Shown: in pieces, positions 1-10,023 of the stretch
Layout: the number at the start of each line of letters is the position of its first letter
How positions within the stretch are numbered: position 1 is the stretch's first letter
Assembly (NCBI GenBank): GCA_004299705.1
Contig: SCQS01000044.1
Span: forward strand, 1-40,668
Source of the DNA: Rhodanobacteraceae bacterium
GTDB taxonomy: Bacteria > Pseudomonadota > Gammaproteobacteria > Xanthomonadales > Rhodanobacteraceae
Direction of reading: 5' to 3'
Length of the DNA stretch: 40,668 bases
Notes under the pieces: generated by a model
Database searches by the model: none
Told to the model about the DNA's origin: nothing
The model's input: the letters and a program-made list of their open reading frames with translations, nothing else
Translations under genes and position numbers: made by a program

Positions 1-681
1 GCGCTTCCACGCCATGTCGGTGATGTGCAGCAGGCCATCGATGCCGCCGAGGTCCACGAACGCGCCGTAATCGGTGAGGTTCTTGACCACGCCGTGCAGG
101 ATCGCGCCTTCCTGCAGCTTCTCCAGCAGCTGCTCGCGCTCCTCGGAGTGCTCACTCTCGACCACCGCGCGGCGGCTGACCACCACGTTGTTGCGCTTGC
201 GGTCGAGCTTGATGATCTTGAATTCCAGGTCCTTGCCTTCGAGGTAACCCGGATCGCGCACCGGGCGCACGTCCACCAGCGAACCCGGCAGGAATGCGCG
301 CACGTCGCGGATGTCGACGGTGAAGCCGCCCTTGACCTTGCCGTTGATGCGACCGGTGATGGCTTCCTGGCCCTCGAATGCCTGCTCCAGTTCGTCCCAC
401 ACCATCGAGCGCTTGGCCTTCTCGCGCGACAGCTTGGTTTCGCCGAAACCGTCCTCGATCGCATCCAGCGCGACCTTGACTTCATCGCCGACGTTGACTT
501 CGAGTTCGCCTTCCTCGTTGCGGAACTGCTCGATCGGGACAATGCCCTCGGACTTCAGCCCGGCGTTCACCACCACCACATCGGGGCGGATCTCGACGAC
601 GGTGCCGGAGACGATGGCTCCGGGTTTCAATTTGGCCAGCGTCTGGCTCTGTTCAAACAGTTCGGCAAAACTTTCGGTCAT
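1..681 (-). CDS. rpsA: 30S ribosomal protein S1, N-terminal part (cut by window edge)
   Basis: Ribosomal protein S1 binds mRNA on the 30S subunit and helps load structured or weak-SD messages. The reading frame opens at the ATG at 679-681 with [20 protein letters not shown] and runs off the left edge after 227 residues, so only about 40% of the usual ~560-residue protein is visible. S1 (OB-fold) repeats are seen: repeat 1 around residues 20-86 ([11 protein letters not shown]), repeat 2 around 105-170 and the start of repeat 3 at about 192 ([20 protein letters not shown]). It lies downstream of cmk, the conserved bacterial order. A terminator-like hairpin between the two suggests rpsA also has its own promoter. 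Identification is near certain. Confidence 0.97.
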   Translation of the reverse strand, partial: MTESFAELFEQSQTLAKLKPGAIVSGTVVEIRPDVVVVNAGLKSEGIVPIEQFRNEEGELEVNVGDEVKVALDAIEDGFGETKLSREKAKRSMVWDELEQAFEGQEAITGRINGKVKGGFTVDIRDVRAFLPGSLVDVRPVRDPGYLEGKDLEFKIIKLDRKRNNVVVSRRAVVESEHSEEREQLLEKLQEGAILHGVVKNLTDYGAFVDLGGIDGLLHITDMAWKR

Positions 682-782
682 GGGGATTCCAGGTTGGGAA
701 TGGATCGCTGCGCCTGCAAGTTCCATTGATATCGATTCCAGGCGACGATCCGCCGGTTGGGGGATGCTTCCGCATCCATGGG

Positions 783-801
783 AAAAGCCGCGCGAGCGCG
801 G
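783..801 (-). terminator. Possible intrinsic terminator or attenuator after cmk
   Basis: On the minus strand, 13 bases past the cmk stop codon, CCGCG-CTCG-CGCGG forms a 5-bp GC stem with a tetraloop followed by CTTTT. The stem and T-run are short, so termination would be partial. A second small hairpin (GGATGC-TTCC-GCATCC, 762-777) follows within the cmk-rpsA gap (682-813). Together they suggest partial uncoupling of rpsA from the upstream genes. Confidence 0.4.
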
Positions 802-813
802 TACGGGGTTGAA

Positions 814-1506
814 TCAATCCTTGCGCACGACCGCGAGTACGGCCGCAACCACCGTGGCGATCGGCCGGCCGGTGGTGTCGATGACCACCGCATCGTCCGC
901 GGGCCGCAACGGCGCAACCGTGCGCGACGCATCGCGTGCGTCACGCAACTCGATCTCGTGCAAAAGGCTGGCTAGTGTAACCGCAAGTCCCTTTGCCTTC
1001 AACTGCTTATACCGTCTTTCCGCGCGTTCGGCAGGGCTGGCCGTCAGGAACACCTTGAACGCCGCATCGGGGAAGATCACGGTACCCATGTCGCGCCCGT
1101 CGGCCACCAGGCCGGGCGGCTGGCGGAAGGCCAACTGCTTGTCCACCAAGGCCCTGCGCACTTCCGGCAGAGCTGCGACGGCCGAAGCTGCCGCGCCCGC
1201 GGTTTCGGTGCGGATGGCGTCGGTGGCATCGACGCCGTCGACGACCACCCGGGTATCGCCGCCGTCGCCGGGGTCACGAAATTCGATCCGGGTATCCGCA
1301 GCGCAGCGCGCGACGGCTTCGGCATCGGACGGGTCAAGACCCCGAACGGCCGTCGCGTAGCCTACTGCGCGATAGATTGCGCCCGAATCAAGCATGTGCC
1401 AGCCGAGCTTGTCCGCCACCGCCCGGGCGATCGTGCCTTTGCCCGAACCGGAAGGGCCATCGATCGTCAGGACGGGAATGGCGGCATCAGGCACAGGAGC
1501 AGGCAT
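814..1506 (-). CDS. cmk: Cytidylate kinase
   Basis: Phosphorylates CMP and dCMP with ATP in pyrimidine nucleotide salvage and mRNA turnover; cytosolic. The 230-residue product has the typical length. The P-loop GPSGSGKGT lies at residues 18-26, followed by the [14 protein letters not shown]-binding segment (around 41) and an [20 protein letters not shown] stretch characteristic of the family. The ATG at 1504-1506 is only 3 bases after the stop of the upstream PIN toxin gene, so cmk is almost certainly cotranscribed with that toxin-antitoxin pair. This is odd because cmk normally follows aroA directly. Identification is secure. Confidence 0.97.
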   Translation of the reverse strand: MPAPVPDAAIPVLTIDGPSGSGKGTIARAVADKLGWHMLDSGAIYRAVGYATAVRGLDPSDAEAVARCAADTRIEFRDPGDGGDTRVVVDGVDATDAIRTETAGAAASAVAALPEVRRALVDKQLAFRQPPGLVADGRDMGTVIFPDAAFKVFLTASPAERAERRYKQLKAKGLAVTLASLLHEIELRDARDASRTVAPLRPADDAVVIDTTGRPIATVVAAVLAVVRKD

Positions 1507-1509
1507 CGG

Positions 1510-1884
1510 CTAGTTCAGTGCGGCGGAATAATGGCGCCCGAGCGACGTATCGTGCGTCACCAGCGGTGCTTTCAACAGCACCGCGTGCGCCACGATCAGC
1601 CGATCGAACGGGTCCCGCGTGAACGCGAGCGCCACTGCGGCACGTGCCACATCGACGAAGCGTTCGCCCGCGATGCGAATGTCGAGCTGATCGCGCAGGT
1701 GCGCGGCGATCGCGTCGGCGTTGTCACGCAAACGGCCGATCTCGTGCAGCACTTCCAGTTCGAGCAGCACCGCCGGCGAAATGGCCACCGGTTCATGGTC
1801 GATCACACGACGGGCCTTGGCACTCAGTCCACCGTTGCGGCCGTCGTAGAACGCGACCGCGATGTGCGTATCCAGCATGATCAT
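1510..1884 (-). CDS. PIN-domain toxin (VapC-like) of a Phd/PIN module
   Basis: Predicted metal-dependent ribonuclease toxin. From the ATG at 1882-1884 it encodes 124 residues beginning MIMLDTHIAVAFYDG. The PIN acidic residues are visible: Asp in LDTH near the N-terminus, Glu in LLELEVLHE, Asp in TRDPFDRLIVAHA and Asp in THDTSLGRHY. The start overlaps the antitoxin stop in an ATGA, which implies translational coupling; a second ATG two codons later is possible. Fusion of a PIN toxin to a Phd/YefM-type antitoxin is a common mix-and-match pair. It sits 3 bases before cmk, inside a housekeeping operon. RNA target unknown. Confidence 0.88.
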   Translation of the reverse strand: MIMLDTHIAVAFYDGRNGGLSAKARRVIDHEPVAISPAVLLELEVLHEIGRLRDNADAIAAHLRDQLDIRIAGERFVDVARAAVALAFTRDPFDRLIVAHAVLLKAPLVTHDTSLGRHYSAALN

Positions 1885-2216
1885 CGCGGCTGGCGCCGAC
1901 GCGATGGCTTGCCCGGTTTCGGCCAGGCGCTTGGCAATGGCTCGGCCACTTTCGTTTCGAATTCCCCGGGATAAAGCTCGCCGTTCCACTCCGCCGGCGA
2001 TTCGTGCGGATCGAGTGGCGGACCGACCACCACCGATTGCTTGCGCGGAACCAACCTCGACAACCGCCCGCCCTTCGGGGCGATGGCGTCTTCCCGTACC
2101 AGTTGCAGCCGCACACCGCGCCGTTCGATGACGAGTGGCTCACCGGTTTCGACGACCCGGTCGGCCAACTGGAACAAGCGCTGACGCAGTTCGGTGATGG
2201 AAATAATGGCAGACAT
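1881..2216 (-). CDS. Phd/YefM-family antitoxin
   Basis: DNA-binding antitoxin expected to neutralise the adjacent PIN toxin and repress its own operon. The 111-residue protein starts MSAIISITELRQRLFQLADR, the Phd/YefM fold with the typical 'I-S-x-T-E-L-R' opening, then VVETGEPLVIERRGVRLQLV (the short beta-hairpin that ends the DNA-binding domain). The proline-rich, charged C-terminal tail (residues ~75-111) would be the toxin-wrapping part. It starts 29 bases after the aroA stop codon, and that gap contains a GTAC-repeat palindrome that could be its operator. Antitoxin and toxin overlap by 4 bases. Confidence 0.88.
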   Translation of the reverse strand: MSAIISITELRQRLFQLADRVVETGEPLVIERRGVRLQLVREDAIAPKGGRLSRLVPRKQSVVVGPPLDPHESPAEWNGELYPGEFETKVAEPLPSAWPKPGKPSRRRQPR

Positions 2217-2230
2217 GGCAAGCAGTCGAT

Positions 2231-2248
2231 GTGTACGTACGTACGTTA
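2231..2248. promoter_or_regulatory. GTAC-repeat palindrome, candidate TA operator
   Basis: The 29-base gap between aroA and the antitoxin holds three and a half tandem GTAC units (2233-2246), which are self-complementary and can be read as a perfect 12-bp palindrome in two registers. Its place immediately upstream of an autoregulating Phd-type antitoxin makes it a plausible operator; it also overlaps the aroA stop codon. No clear -35/-10 pair was seen. Confidence 0.35.
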
Positions 2249-3562
2249 CTCCGCAACCAGCCCCGCCGCAAGCCCGCATGCCCGCCCCAACTGGACGAAA
2301 GTCGGGAACGAGGTCGCGACATTGGCGCAGTCGGCGATCCTGGTTTCGGCTGCCGCGACGGCGCCGGCCACCGCGAACGCCATCGCGCAACGGTGATCGC
2401 CGTGCGAATCCACAACCCCGCCGTGCAGCCGTCCCCCCTCGATCACCGCGCCGTCCGGCGTTTCATCGACCCCGACCCCAAGTGCGCGCAGACCTGCCGC
2501 CATGACTGCGATGCGGTCGGATTCCTTCACCCGCAGCTCTTCTGCCCCCCGGATCGTGGTCGCGCCATCGGCGCAGGCTGCGGCCACGAACAGCACCGGG
2601 AATTCGTCGATCATGTCGGCGACGTGCTCCACCGGAACTTTGATGCCGCGCAGACGCGCGTGACGCACAACCAGGTCGGCAACCCGCTCGCCGCCCGCAT
2701 CGCGCACGTTTTCTTCGACAATGTCCGCGCCCATCGCCCGCAGCACGTGCAGCAGTCCGGTGCGGCGCGGGTTCATGCCGACGTTGCGCAAGACGAGTCG
2801 GGATCCCGGCACCAGCGTTGCAGCGACGATGAAAAATGCGGCCGATGAAAAATCAGCCGGAACTTCGACATCGACGGCGCACAGGGTGTGCCCGCCGGAC
2901 AGGCGCGCCCTGCCCGGCTCGAAGGCCACCGGCCAGCCGAACGCCGTCAACATCCGTTCGGTGTAATCGCGCGTGGGCCGGGGCTCGTGGACCACGGTTT
3001 CGCCCTCCGCGTACAGGCCCGCCAGCAATACCGAGGACTTGACCTGCGCGCTGGCGATGGGTGACGTGTAATCGGTGCCGTGCAGATGCTGGCTACCGCG
3101 GACGCGCAGCGGGGGCGTGCCGCCCGCGGCGGTGTCGATTGCGGCGCCCATTCGCGCCAGCGGTTCGGTCACGCGCCGCATCGGTCGCTTCGACAACGAG
3201 GCATCGCCGGCAAGGGTCGAATCGAATCCCTGTCCGGCCAGCACGCCGCACAAAAGCCGCATCGCCGTGCCGGAGTTCCCGCAGTCGAGCACGCCTTCGG
3301 GCGTCCGCAGGCCGCGTAGCCCGACGCCGTGCACGATACGCTCGCCCGCGCTGGGTGCATCGATGCGCACGCCCATTCGCGTGAAGATGCGTGCCGTTGC
3401 AAGGGTGTCCTCGCCTTCCAGGAACCCGGTGATGCGCGAGGTGCCCTCGGCCAGCGCCGACAACATGATCGCGCGATGCGAAACCGACTTGTCGCCGGGC
3501 ACGACAATTTCGCCGTGCAAACCGTGCGACGGCGACGTAACCCAGTCCAGCCGCCTGCTCAC
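2246..3562 (-). CDS. aroA: 3-phosphoshikimate 1-carboxyvinyltransferase (EPSP synthase)
   Basis: Sixth step of the shikimate pathway: joins phosphoenolpyruvate to shikimate-3-phosphate. The 438-residue product begins at a GTG (3560-3562) that overlaps the hisC stop in a GTGA, so translation is probably coupled. The shikimate-3-phosphate loop reads PGDKSVSHRA and the second substrate motif reads CGNSGTAMRLL. These match the class II form (PGDKSxSHR) rather than the class I form of enteric bacteria (PGSKSxSNR). The RVKESDRI and DSHGDHRCAM motifs near the C-terminus are intact. A longer in-frame extension upstream overlaps hisC and is not used. In many gammaproteobacteria aroA is fused to or preceded by tyrA; here it stands alone. 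Confidence 0.96.
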   Translation of the reverse strand: MSRRLDWVTSPSHGLHGEIVVPGDKSVSHRAIMLSALAEGTSRITGFLEGEDTLATARIFTRMGVRIDAPSAGERIVHGVGLRGLRTPEGVLDCGNSGTAMRLLCGVLAGQGFDSTLAGDASLSKRPMRRVTEPLARMGAAIDTAAGGTPPLRVRGSQHLHGTDYTSPIASAQVKSSVLLAGLYAEGETVVHEPRPTRDYTERMLTAFGWPVAFEPGRARLSGGHTLCAVDVEVPADFSSAAFFIVAATLVPGSRLVLRNVGMNPRRTGLLHVLRAMGADIVEENVRDAGGERVADLVVRHARLRGIKVPVEHVADMIDEFPVLFVAAACADGATTIRGAEELRVKESDRIAVMAAGLRALGVGVDETPDGAVIEGGRLHGGVVDSHGDHRCAMAFAVAGAVAAAETRIADCANVATSFPTFVQLGRACGLAAGLVAE

Positions 3563-4701
3563 GGCAGGGCCTTCAGCAAGCGCCGGTTTTCCGCACGGCT
3601 GCCGACGCTGATGCGCACCGCCTTGGCCAGGCCGTAGCTGCCCATCGGGCGCACGATCACGCCGCGTTCGAAAAGATGGTTCTCGAGTTTCGTGGCGTCG
3701 CGCGACATCACGCACAACAGGAAGTTGGTCTGGGAAGGCAGGCAGCGATAACCGCGCTCCAGCAGCTCCGCACGCAACCACTCGCGCTCGGCCCGGTTGA
3801 AGGCATGCACCCGCGCCAGCCACGGCTTGTCCTGCAATGCGGCTGCAGCGCCTGCCAGTGCCACGTTGTTGACGTTGAAGGATTCGCGCAGGCGCTCGAG
3901 CACCGCGACCACGCTTGCGTGCGCGACCAGATACCCCACCCGCAGGCCAGCCAGCCCGTAGGCTTTGGAGAAGGTGCGGGTGACGATGAGATTCGGGTAG
4001 CGCGCGCAGAATGCCAGCGCGGTGGAAAGCCCCGATGCTTCCACGTACTCGTGGTAGGCCTCGTCCACCACCACCAGCACATCGCGCGGCACCGCATCCA
4101 GAAGGGCCGCCAACGCCGCGTCGTCGAACCAGGTTCCGGTCGGGTTGTTGGGATTGGCGAGATAGACGATACGCGTGTTGCGGCGAACCGCCCTCGCCAT
4201 TGCCGCGAGGTCGTGGCCCAGCGGCGTGCTGCGGTGCCTGCGTGGCAGCGCGGGCACGCGGATGGCCTCGGCCCCGACCGCCGCGGTTGCGATCGAAAAT
4301 ACCGCGAAACCGAATTCCGAAAAAACGATGGAATGTTTTTCGTTGGCGAAGCATTGCGCCAACAGCATCAGCAATTCATGCGAACCGTTGCCCAGCGCGA
4401 TGTTGCCCACTGCGACACCGAGGTGCGCTGACAACGCGCCCTTCAGCCCGGCTCCGCGCGGGTCGGGATAACGGAACGTCAACGGCAATGCCGCACGCAT
4501 GGCCTCGATCGCGCGCGGACTCGGCCCCATCGGGTTTTCGTTCGAGCCCAATTCGGCAATCGCGGCGCCGAAACGTTCGCGCAGTGCCGGCAGGTCATGG
4601 CCGGGGTCATAAGCGCGCAATTTGGCCGTGGCGTCGTTGGCCAGGCTTGCGGCGTCGAATGCGGGCGTTGCAGGTTGGAACTTCCGTTTGGAGCTAACCA
4701 T
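3559..4701 (-). CDS. hisC: Histidinol-phosphate / aromatic aminotransferase (HisC family)
   Basis: Fold-type I PLP aminotransferase of 380 residues. SNENPMGPSP (around 53-62), the NPNNPTG motif (183-189) and the PLP lysine K246 in TFSKAYGLAGLRVGY are intact. HisC enzymes transaminate histidinol phosphate, and many also act on prephenate, phenylpyruvate or hydroxyphenylpyruvate. Its place between serC and aroA matches the HisC paralogue of the aromatic supraoperon, so a role in phenylalanine/tyrosine synthesis is more likely than histidine synthesis; this is inference. The ATG at 4699-4701 overlaps the serC stop by 8 bases (MVSSKRKFQP). Longer in-frame starts lie inside serC and are rejected. 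Confidence 0.92.
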   Translation of the reverse strand: MVSSKRKFQPATPAFDAASLANDATAKLRAYDPGHDLPALRERFGAAIAELGSNENPMGPSPRAIEAMRAALPLTFRYPDPRGAGLKGALSAHLGVAVGNIALGNGSHELLMLLAQCFANEKHSIVFSEFGFAVFSIATAAVGAEAIRVPALPRRHRSTPLGHDLAAMARAVRRNTRIVYLANPNNPTGTWFDDAALAALLDAVPRDVLVVVDEAYHEYVEASGLSTALAFCARYPNLIVTRTFSKAYGLAGLRVGYLVAHASVVAVLERLRESFNVNNVALAGAAAALQDKPWLARVHAFNRAEREWLRAELLERGYRCLPSQTNFLLCVMSRDATKLENHLFERGVIVRPMGSYGLAKAVRISVGSRAENRRLLKALP

Positions 4702-5779
4702 GGGTTCGTTGGAACTCCGCCATGAAACTGCACAGCGCACGCACGCCTTCGAACGGCACCGCGTTGTAGATCGACGCACGCACCCCACCCAAGGCACGAT
4801 GGCCCTTGAGGGCGAGCAGCCCCGCCTTGTCGGCTTCGGCCACGAATACGGGCTCCAGCGCGGCGTCGCGCAAGTTGAAGATCACGTTCATCCGCGAACG
4901 CGCGGTGGCTTGCACGCGATTGCGATAGTAGCCGTCGGAATCGTCGATGGCCGCGTACAACAGCTCCGATTTGGCGCGGTTGCGACGGTCCATTTCCGCG
5001 AGGCCACCCTGCCCCTTCAACCACTGGAAGGTCAGGCCGGCGAGATACCAGCCCCAGGTGTTGGGCGTGTTCAACATGGAATCGGCGGCGGCGTATTCCG
5101 CGTATCGGAAGATCCGGGGCAACGGGCGCGGGTGTCGTTCCAGCAAATCCTGGCGCACGATCATCACCACCAGGCCGGACGGGCCTATGTTTTTCTGCGC
5201 ACCCGCGTAGATCAGACCGAACTTCGATACGTCGAGCGGATGCGACAGGATGTCCGAAGACATGTCGGCCACCAGCGGCACGTCGCCGACGTCGGGAATG
5301 TCGTGCATCTCGACGCCGTGGATGGTTTCGTTGGTGGTGATGTGCACGTAGGCTGCCTTGGGGTCGAGATCCCACTGCCCGCGTTCCGGAATGGACGCAT
5401 AGCCGTCCGCCTTGGAACTGGCAGCGACGTGTGGCGAAGCGTAGGCCGACGCTTCGCTGGCCGCCTTCTCGCCCCAGTGGCCATTGACGATATAGTCCGC
5501 ACGCTGGCCGTCGGCGCAAAGGTTCATGGGAACCTGCGCGAAATGCTGGGTCGCGCCGCCTTGCAGGAACAGCACCTTATGGCTTGACGGAATGTCCAGC
5601 AACTCGCGCAGGTCGGCTTCGACACGCGCCGCCATCTCCATGAAGGCCTTGCCGCGGTGGCTGACTTCCATCACCGATGCGCGCGCGCCGTTCCATTCCA
5701 GCAATTCCTGCTGGGCACGTTTCAACACGTCTTCCGGCATCGCGGCCGGCCCGGCACTGAAATTCCACGCTCTCGACAT
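4694..5779 (-). CDS. serC: Phosphoserine aminotransferase
   Basis: Converts 3-phosphohydroxypyruvate to 3-phosphoserine with glutamate, and serves the matching step in pyridoxal phosphate synthesis. The product has 361 residues, essentially the E. coli length, and starts MSRAWNFSAGPAAMP. The PLP lysine is K196 in YAGAQKNIGPSG; the substrate-binding HRGKAFMEM (41-49) and the NTPNTWGWYLAGL segment are present. It overlaps hisC downstream, and starts 29 bases after the FHA-protein gene, so all are probably one transcript. Unlike the usual supraoperon order no pheA follows. Confidence 0.97.
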   Translation of the reverse strand: MSRAWNFSAGPAAMPEDVLKRAQQELLEWNGARASVMEVSHRGKAFMEMAARVEADLRELLDIPSSHKVLFLQGGATQHFAQVPMNLCADGQRADYIVNGHWGEKAASEASAYASPHVAASSKADGYASIPERGQWDLDPKAAYVHITTNETIHGVEMHDIPDVGDVPLVADMSSDILSHPLDVSKFGLIYAGAQKNIGPSGLVVMIVRQDLLERHPRPLPRIFRYAEYAAADSMLNTPNTWGWYLAGLTFQWLKGQGGLAEMDRRNRAKSELLYAAIDDSDGYYRNRVQATARSRMNVIFNLRDAALEPVFVAEADKAGLLALKGHRALGGVRASIYNAVPFEGVRALCSFMAEFQRTHG

Positions 5780-5808
5780 GTGCGCAGCTTCCTTGAAATG
5801 GGTGGGTA

Positions 5809-6558
5809 TTACCAACGGAAGTACAGGAATAACGCGATCAACGCTGCCAGCACCGCCGCCGCCACGATCAGCCACCAGATCTCCGTGTGGGGGCTCTGGT
5901 CGGGCTCGGCAACCGTGACGCTTGGTTCGGGTGGCGGCAGGGATTCCAGGTGCGCGGCGTACTGCAGGCCGGGGGCCTCGACCACGAGGCGGTGTTCGCC
6001 CAGCACGATCTGGTCGTCGGGCGACAAGCGCGCGCGACTGCAACGCCAGCCATTGATGCGCGGCGCCGCGCTGTCGGACTCGAACACGAGGCTGCCGTCG
6101 ACTTGTGCCACCTTGCAGGCGTAAGCCAGATCCGCGAAGTGGCGCGTACCCGCGCCCAACCGCAGTTCCGGCACCACTTCCAGCGCTTGGCCGGACGCCG
6201 TGCCCGACATGACCCGCAAGGCGACTTGCCCTACCGGTGCGCCCCGGACGTTGGCAACGGCAGCCTCCGACGGATTCGCGTCCGCGGTGACCAGGAACTT
6301 GTTGGCGCCCAAGGTCACCGTGTCGCCGTAACGAAGCAGGGCCTTCTCGCGGACCGCGCGCGCGTTGACATAGACGCGTTGGCAGCCCGGCCTGACGGCC
6401 AGCACCAGTCCGCGTGCGTCGGCATCCAGCACAAGGTGGTGCGGGCCCACGCCCGCGCCCGTCAACACGACGGCATCGTCCGGGGCACTGCCGATGGATA
6501 CCGGGCCGGAAGCGCACAAAACCGGATCGCGGGCTGGGTGGATGCAAACGACGCGCAT
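5809..6558 (-). CDS. FHA-domain protein with C-terminal membrane anchor
   Basis: A 249-residue protein with an FHA fold at about residues 18-95 (IGSAPDDAVVL, then VNARAV and RYGDTVTLGANKFLV), the classic phosphothreonine-recognition layout. A second, more diverged FHA-like half follows at about 112-210 (ELRLGAGTRHF, then SPDDQIVLGEHRLVVEA), suggesting duplication. A proline-rich linker leads to one membrane helix at ~224-247 (WWLIVAAAVLAALIALFLYF) ending with RW, so it is a tail-anchored protein facing the cytoplasm. No kinase or phosphatase partner is in the window. It is first in the serC-hisC-aroA transcript, 29 bases before serC. Signalling role inferred from family only. Confidence 0.8.
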   Translation of the reverse strand: MRVVCIHPARDPVLCASGPVSIGSAPDDAVVLTGAGVGPHHLVLDADARGLVLAVRPGCQRVYVNARAVREKALLRYGDTVTLGANKFLVTADANPSEAAVANVRGAPVGQVALRVMSGTASGQALEVVPELRLGAGTRHFADLAYACKVAQVDGSLVFESDSAAPRINGWRCSRARLSPDDQIVLGEHRLVVEAPGLQYAAHLESLPPPEPSVTVAEPDQSPHTEIWWLIVAAAVLAALIALFLYFRW

Positions 6559-6634
6559 GGTATAGCGTCACAAGACCCTGGTTGAAATGCGCGTCAATGT
6601 AGCATGTCGCAACGCAACATCACCCCGGTCACTG

Positions 6635-6913
6635 ATGCCTGAAATCGATATCCATCATCCCCATTCGCTCGGCAAAAGTGCCTGCCGCAGCGCCGTCGAT
6701 GCAATCGCGCGTGGGCTTTCCGTCCGTTTCGGCTTGGCTGAGATGAAATGGAACGGCGATACCATCGCGTTCGCTGGGCACGGCGTCGAAGGAAGCCTGA
6801 CGGTGGCCGATGGCGACGCCCACGTGCGCGTCCAATTGAATCCCTTGCTCGGCTTGCTGCGTCCCGTGATCGAAGCCGAAATCCGGCGCCAGCTGCGGGA
6901 AAATCTGGGCTGA
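6635..6913 (+). CDS. Polyhydroxyalkanoic acid system family protein
   Basis: A small 92-residue protein starting [20 protein letters not shown]. It matches the pattern of the PHA_gran_rgn family: an N-terminal 'I-x-I-x-H-x-H-S-L-G' opening, a central amphipathic part around [19 protein letters not shown], then a hydrophobic [19 protein letters not shown] tail. Members are annotated as PHA granule-associated or regulatory proteins, but many species that carry it have no obvious PHA locus nearby, and none is seen here. An upstream in-frame start would add 16 poorly conserved residues; the internal ATG fits the family better. It diverges from the FHA gene and precedes infA. Confidence 0.75.
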   Translation: MPEIDIHHPHSLGKSACRSAVDAIARGLSVRFGLAEMKWNGDTIAFAGHGVEGSLTVADGDAHVRVQLNPLLGLLRPVIEAEIRRQLRENLG

Positions 6914-6989
6914 CGCCTGCAAATCGCTTTCGCCCAAGGCCACATCGTGGCAGAATGCGCGGTTTAACGAATCGCGCCAAGCGCAACCC

Positions 6990-7208
6990 ATGGCCAAAGA
7001 CGACGTCATCGAGATGGAAGGCACGGTGCAGGAAACCCTGCCCAACACCATGTTCCGCGTGAAGCTGGAAAACGGCCACGTCGTCACCGCGCACATCTCG
7101 GGCCGCATGCGCAAGCACTACATCCGCATCCTCACCGGCGACAAGGTCAAGATCGAGATGACGCCCTATGACCTCACCAAGGGGCGCATCACCTATCGCG
7201 TGCGCTGA
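6990..7208 (+). CDS. infA: Translation initiation factor IF-1
   Basis: IF-1 occupies the 30S A site during initiation. The 72-residue product has exactly the usual length and is a single S1/OB fold: [19 protein letters not shown], then [14 protein letters not shown] and the basic end [13 protein letters not shown]. The ribosome-binding site is weak. It runs convergently with clpA and shares a strong bidirectional terminator with it. The infA/clpA/clpS neighbourhood is conserved in gammaproteobacteria. Identification is certain. Confidence 0.98.
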   Translation: MAKDDVIEMEGTVQETLPNTMFRVKLENGHVVTAHISGRMRKHYIRILTGDKVKIEMTPYDLTKGRITYRVR

Positions 7209-7237
7209 GCCGGCCGCGCGCGCCCAGCGTTCCCATG

Positions 7238-7265
7238 AAAACGGCGGCCATCGGCCGCCGTTTTT
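7238..7265. terminator. Bidirectional intrinsic terminator between infA and clpA
   Basis: A perfect inverted repeat: AAAACGGCGGCC, a 3-base loop ATC, then GGCCGCCGTTTTT. The 12-bp stem has a T-run on each strand, so it can stop infA reading right and clpA reading left. It lies 29 bases past the infA stop and 22 bases past the clpA stop. Confidence 0.88.
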
Positions 7266-7286
7266 CGTAGCCACGAGCCAACGCGC

Positions 7287-9563
<2,277 letters not shown>

Positions 9564-9606
9564 GTCTGGAGTCTCCGGGATCTCTATGCCCCCGATATGG
9601 GGACGG

Positions 9607-9939
9607 TTACAACTTTTCCATCGTGCAAAGCAGCGGATGCTGGTGGACGCGGGAAAATTCGTTGACCTGCGCCACCTTGCTTTCTGCAACCTCGCGGCTG
9701 AATACGCCGCAAACACCCTTGCCGCGGGTATGCACGTGCAGCATCACCTGGGTCGCGCGTTCACGCGCCATGTTGAAAAATGTTTCCAGCACCACCACCA
9801 CGAACTCCATTGGCGTGTAGTCGTCGTTGAGCAGCACCACTTGGTACAGCGGTGGCCGCGCTGCCTGCGGGCGGCTGGTTTCGACCACCACGCCCTGCTC
9901 GTGTTCGGTTTCATTGTCGGTACGTTTTCGGACTGTCAT
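9607..9939 (-). CDS. clpS: ATP-dependent Clp protease adaptor ClpS
   Basis: Adaptor that recognises N-terminal destabilising residues and delivers substrates to ClpA. The 110-residue product has a disordered N-terminal extension (1-28) and the conserved core: [15 protein letters not shown] (34-48, forming the N-degron pocket), then [27 protein letters not shown]. The ATG at 9937-9939 is the first suitable start. It is 43 bases upstream of clpA and shares its direction, the conserved pairing. Confidence 0.97.
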   Translation of the reverse strand: MTVRKRTDNETEHEQGVVVETSRPQAARPPLYQVVLLNDDYTPMEFVVVVLETFFNMARERATQVMLHVHTRGKGVCGVFSREVAESKVAQVNEFSRVHQHPLLCTMEKL

Positions 9940-10023
9940 GTTTCGATTCCACTTGGCTCCGAGTATAGGCCCGGCGACGGGAACGGGCGATGGCGGAAGG
10001 TCAGGCGAGATGATGGCAAAATC

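Noticed and set aside
2246-4354. Extension of the aroA frame to 702 codons
   Set aside because: The added 260 codons overlap hisC in another frame and do not resemble a protein family; the GTG overlapping the hisC stop is the proper start.
6553-6570. TATACC next to the FHA start as a -10 box
   Set aside because: It abuts the ATG, so transcription would begin inside the coding region; no good -35 is present.
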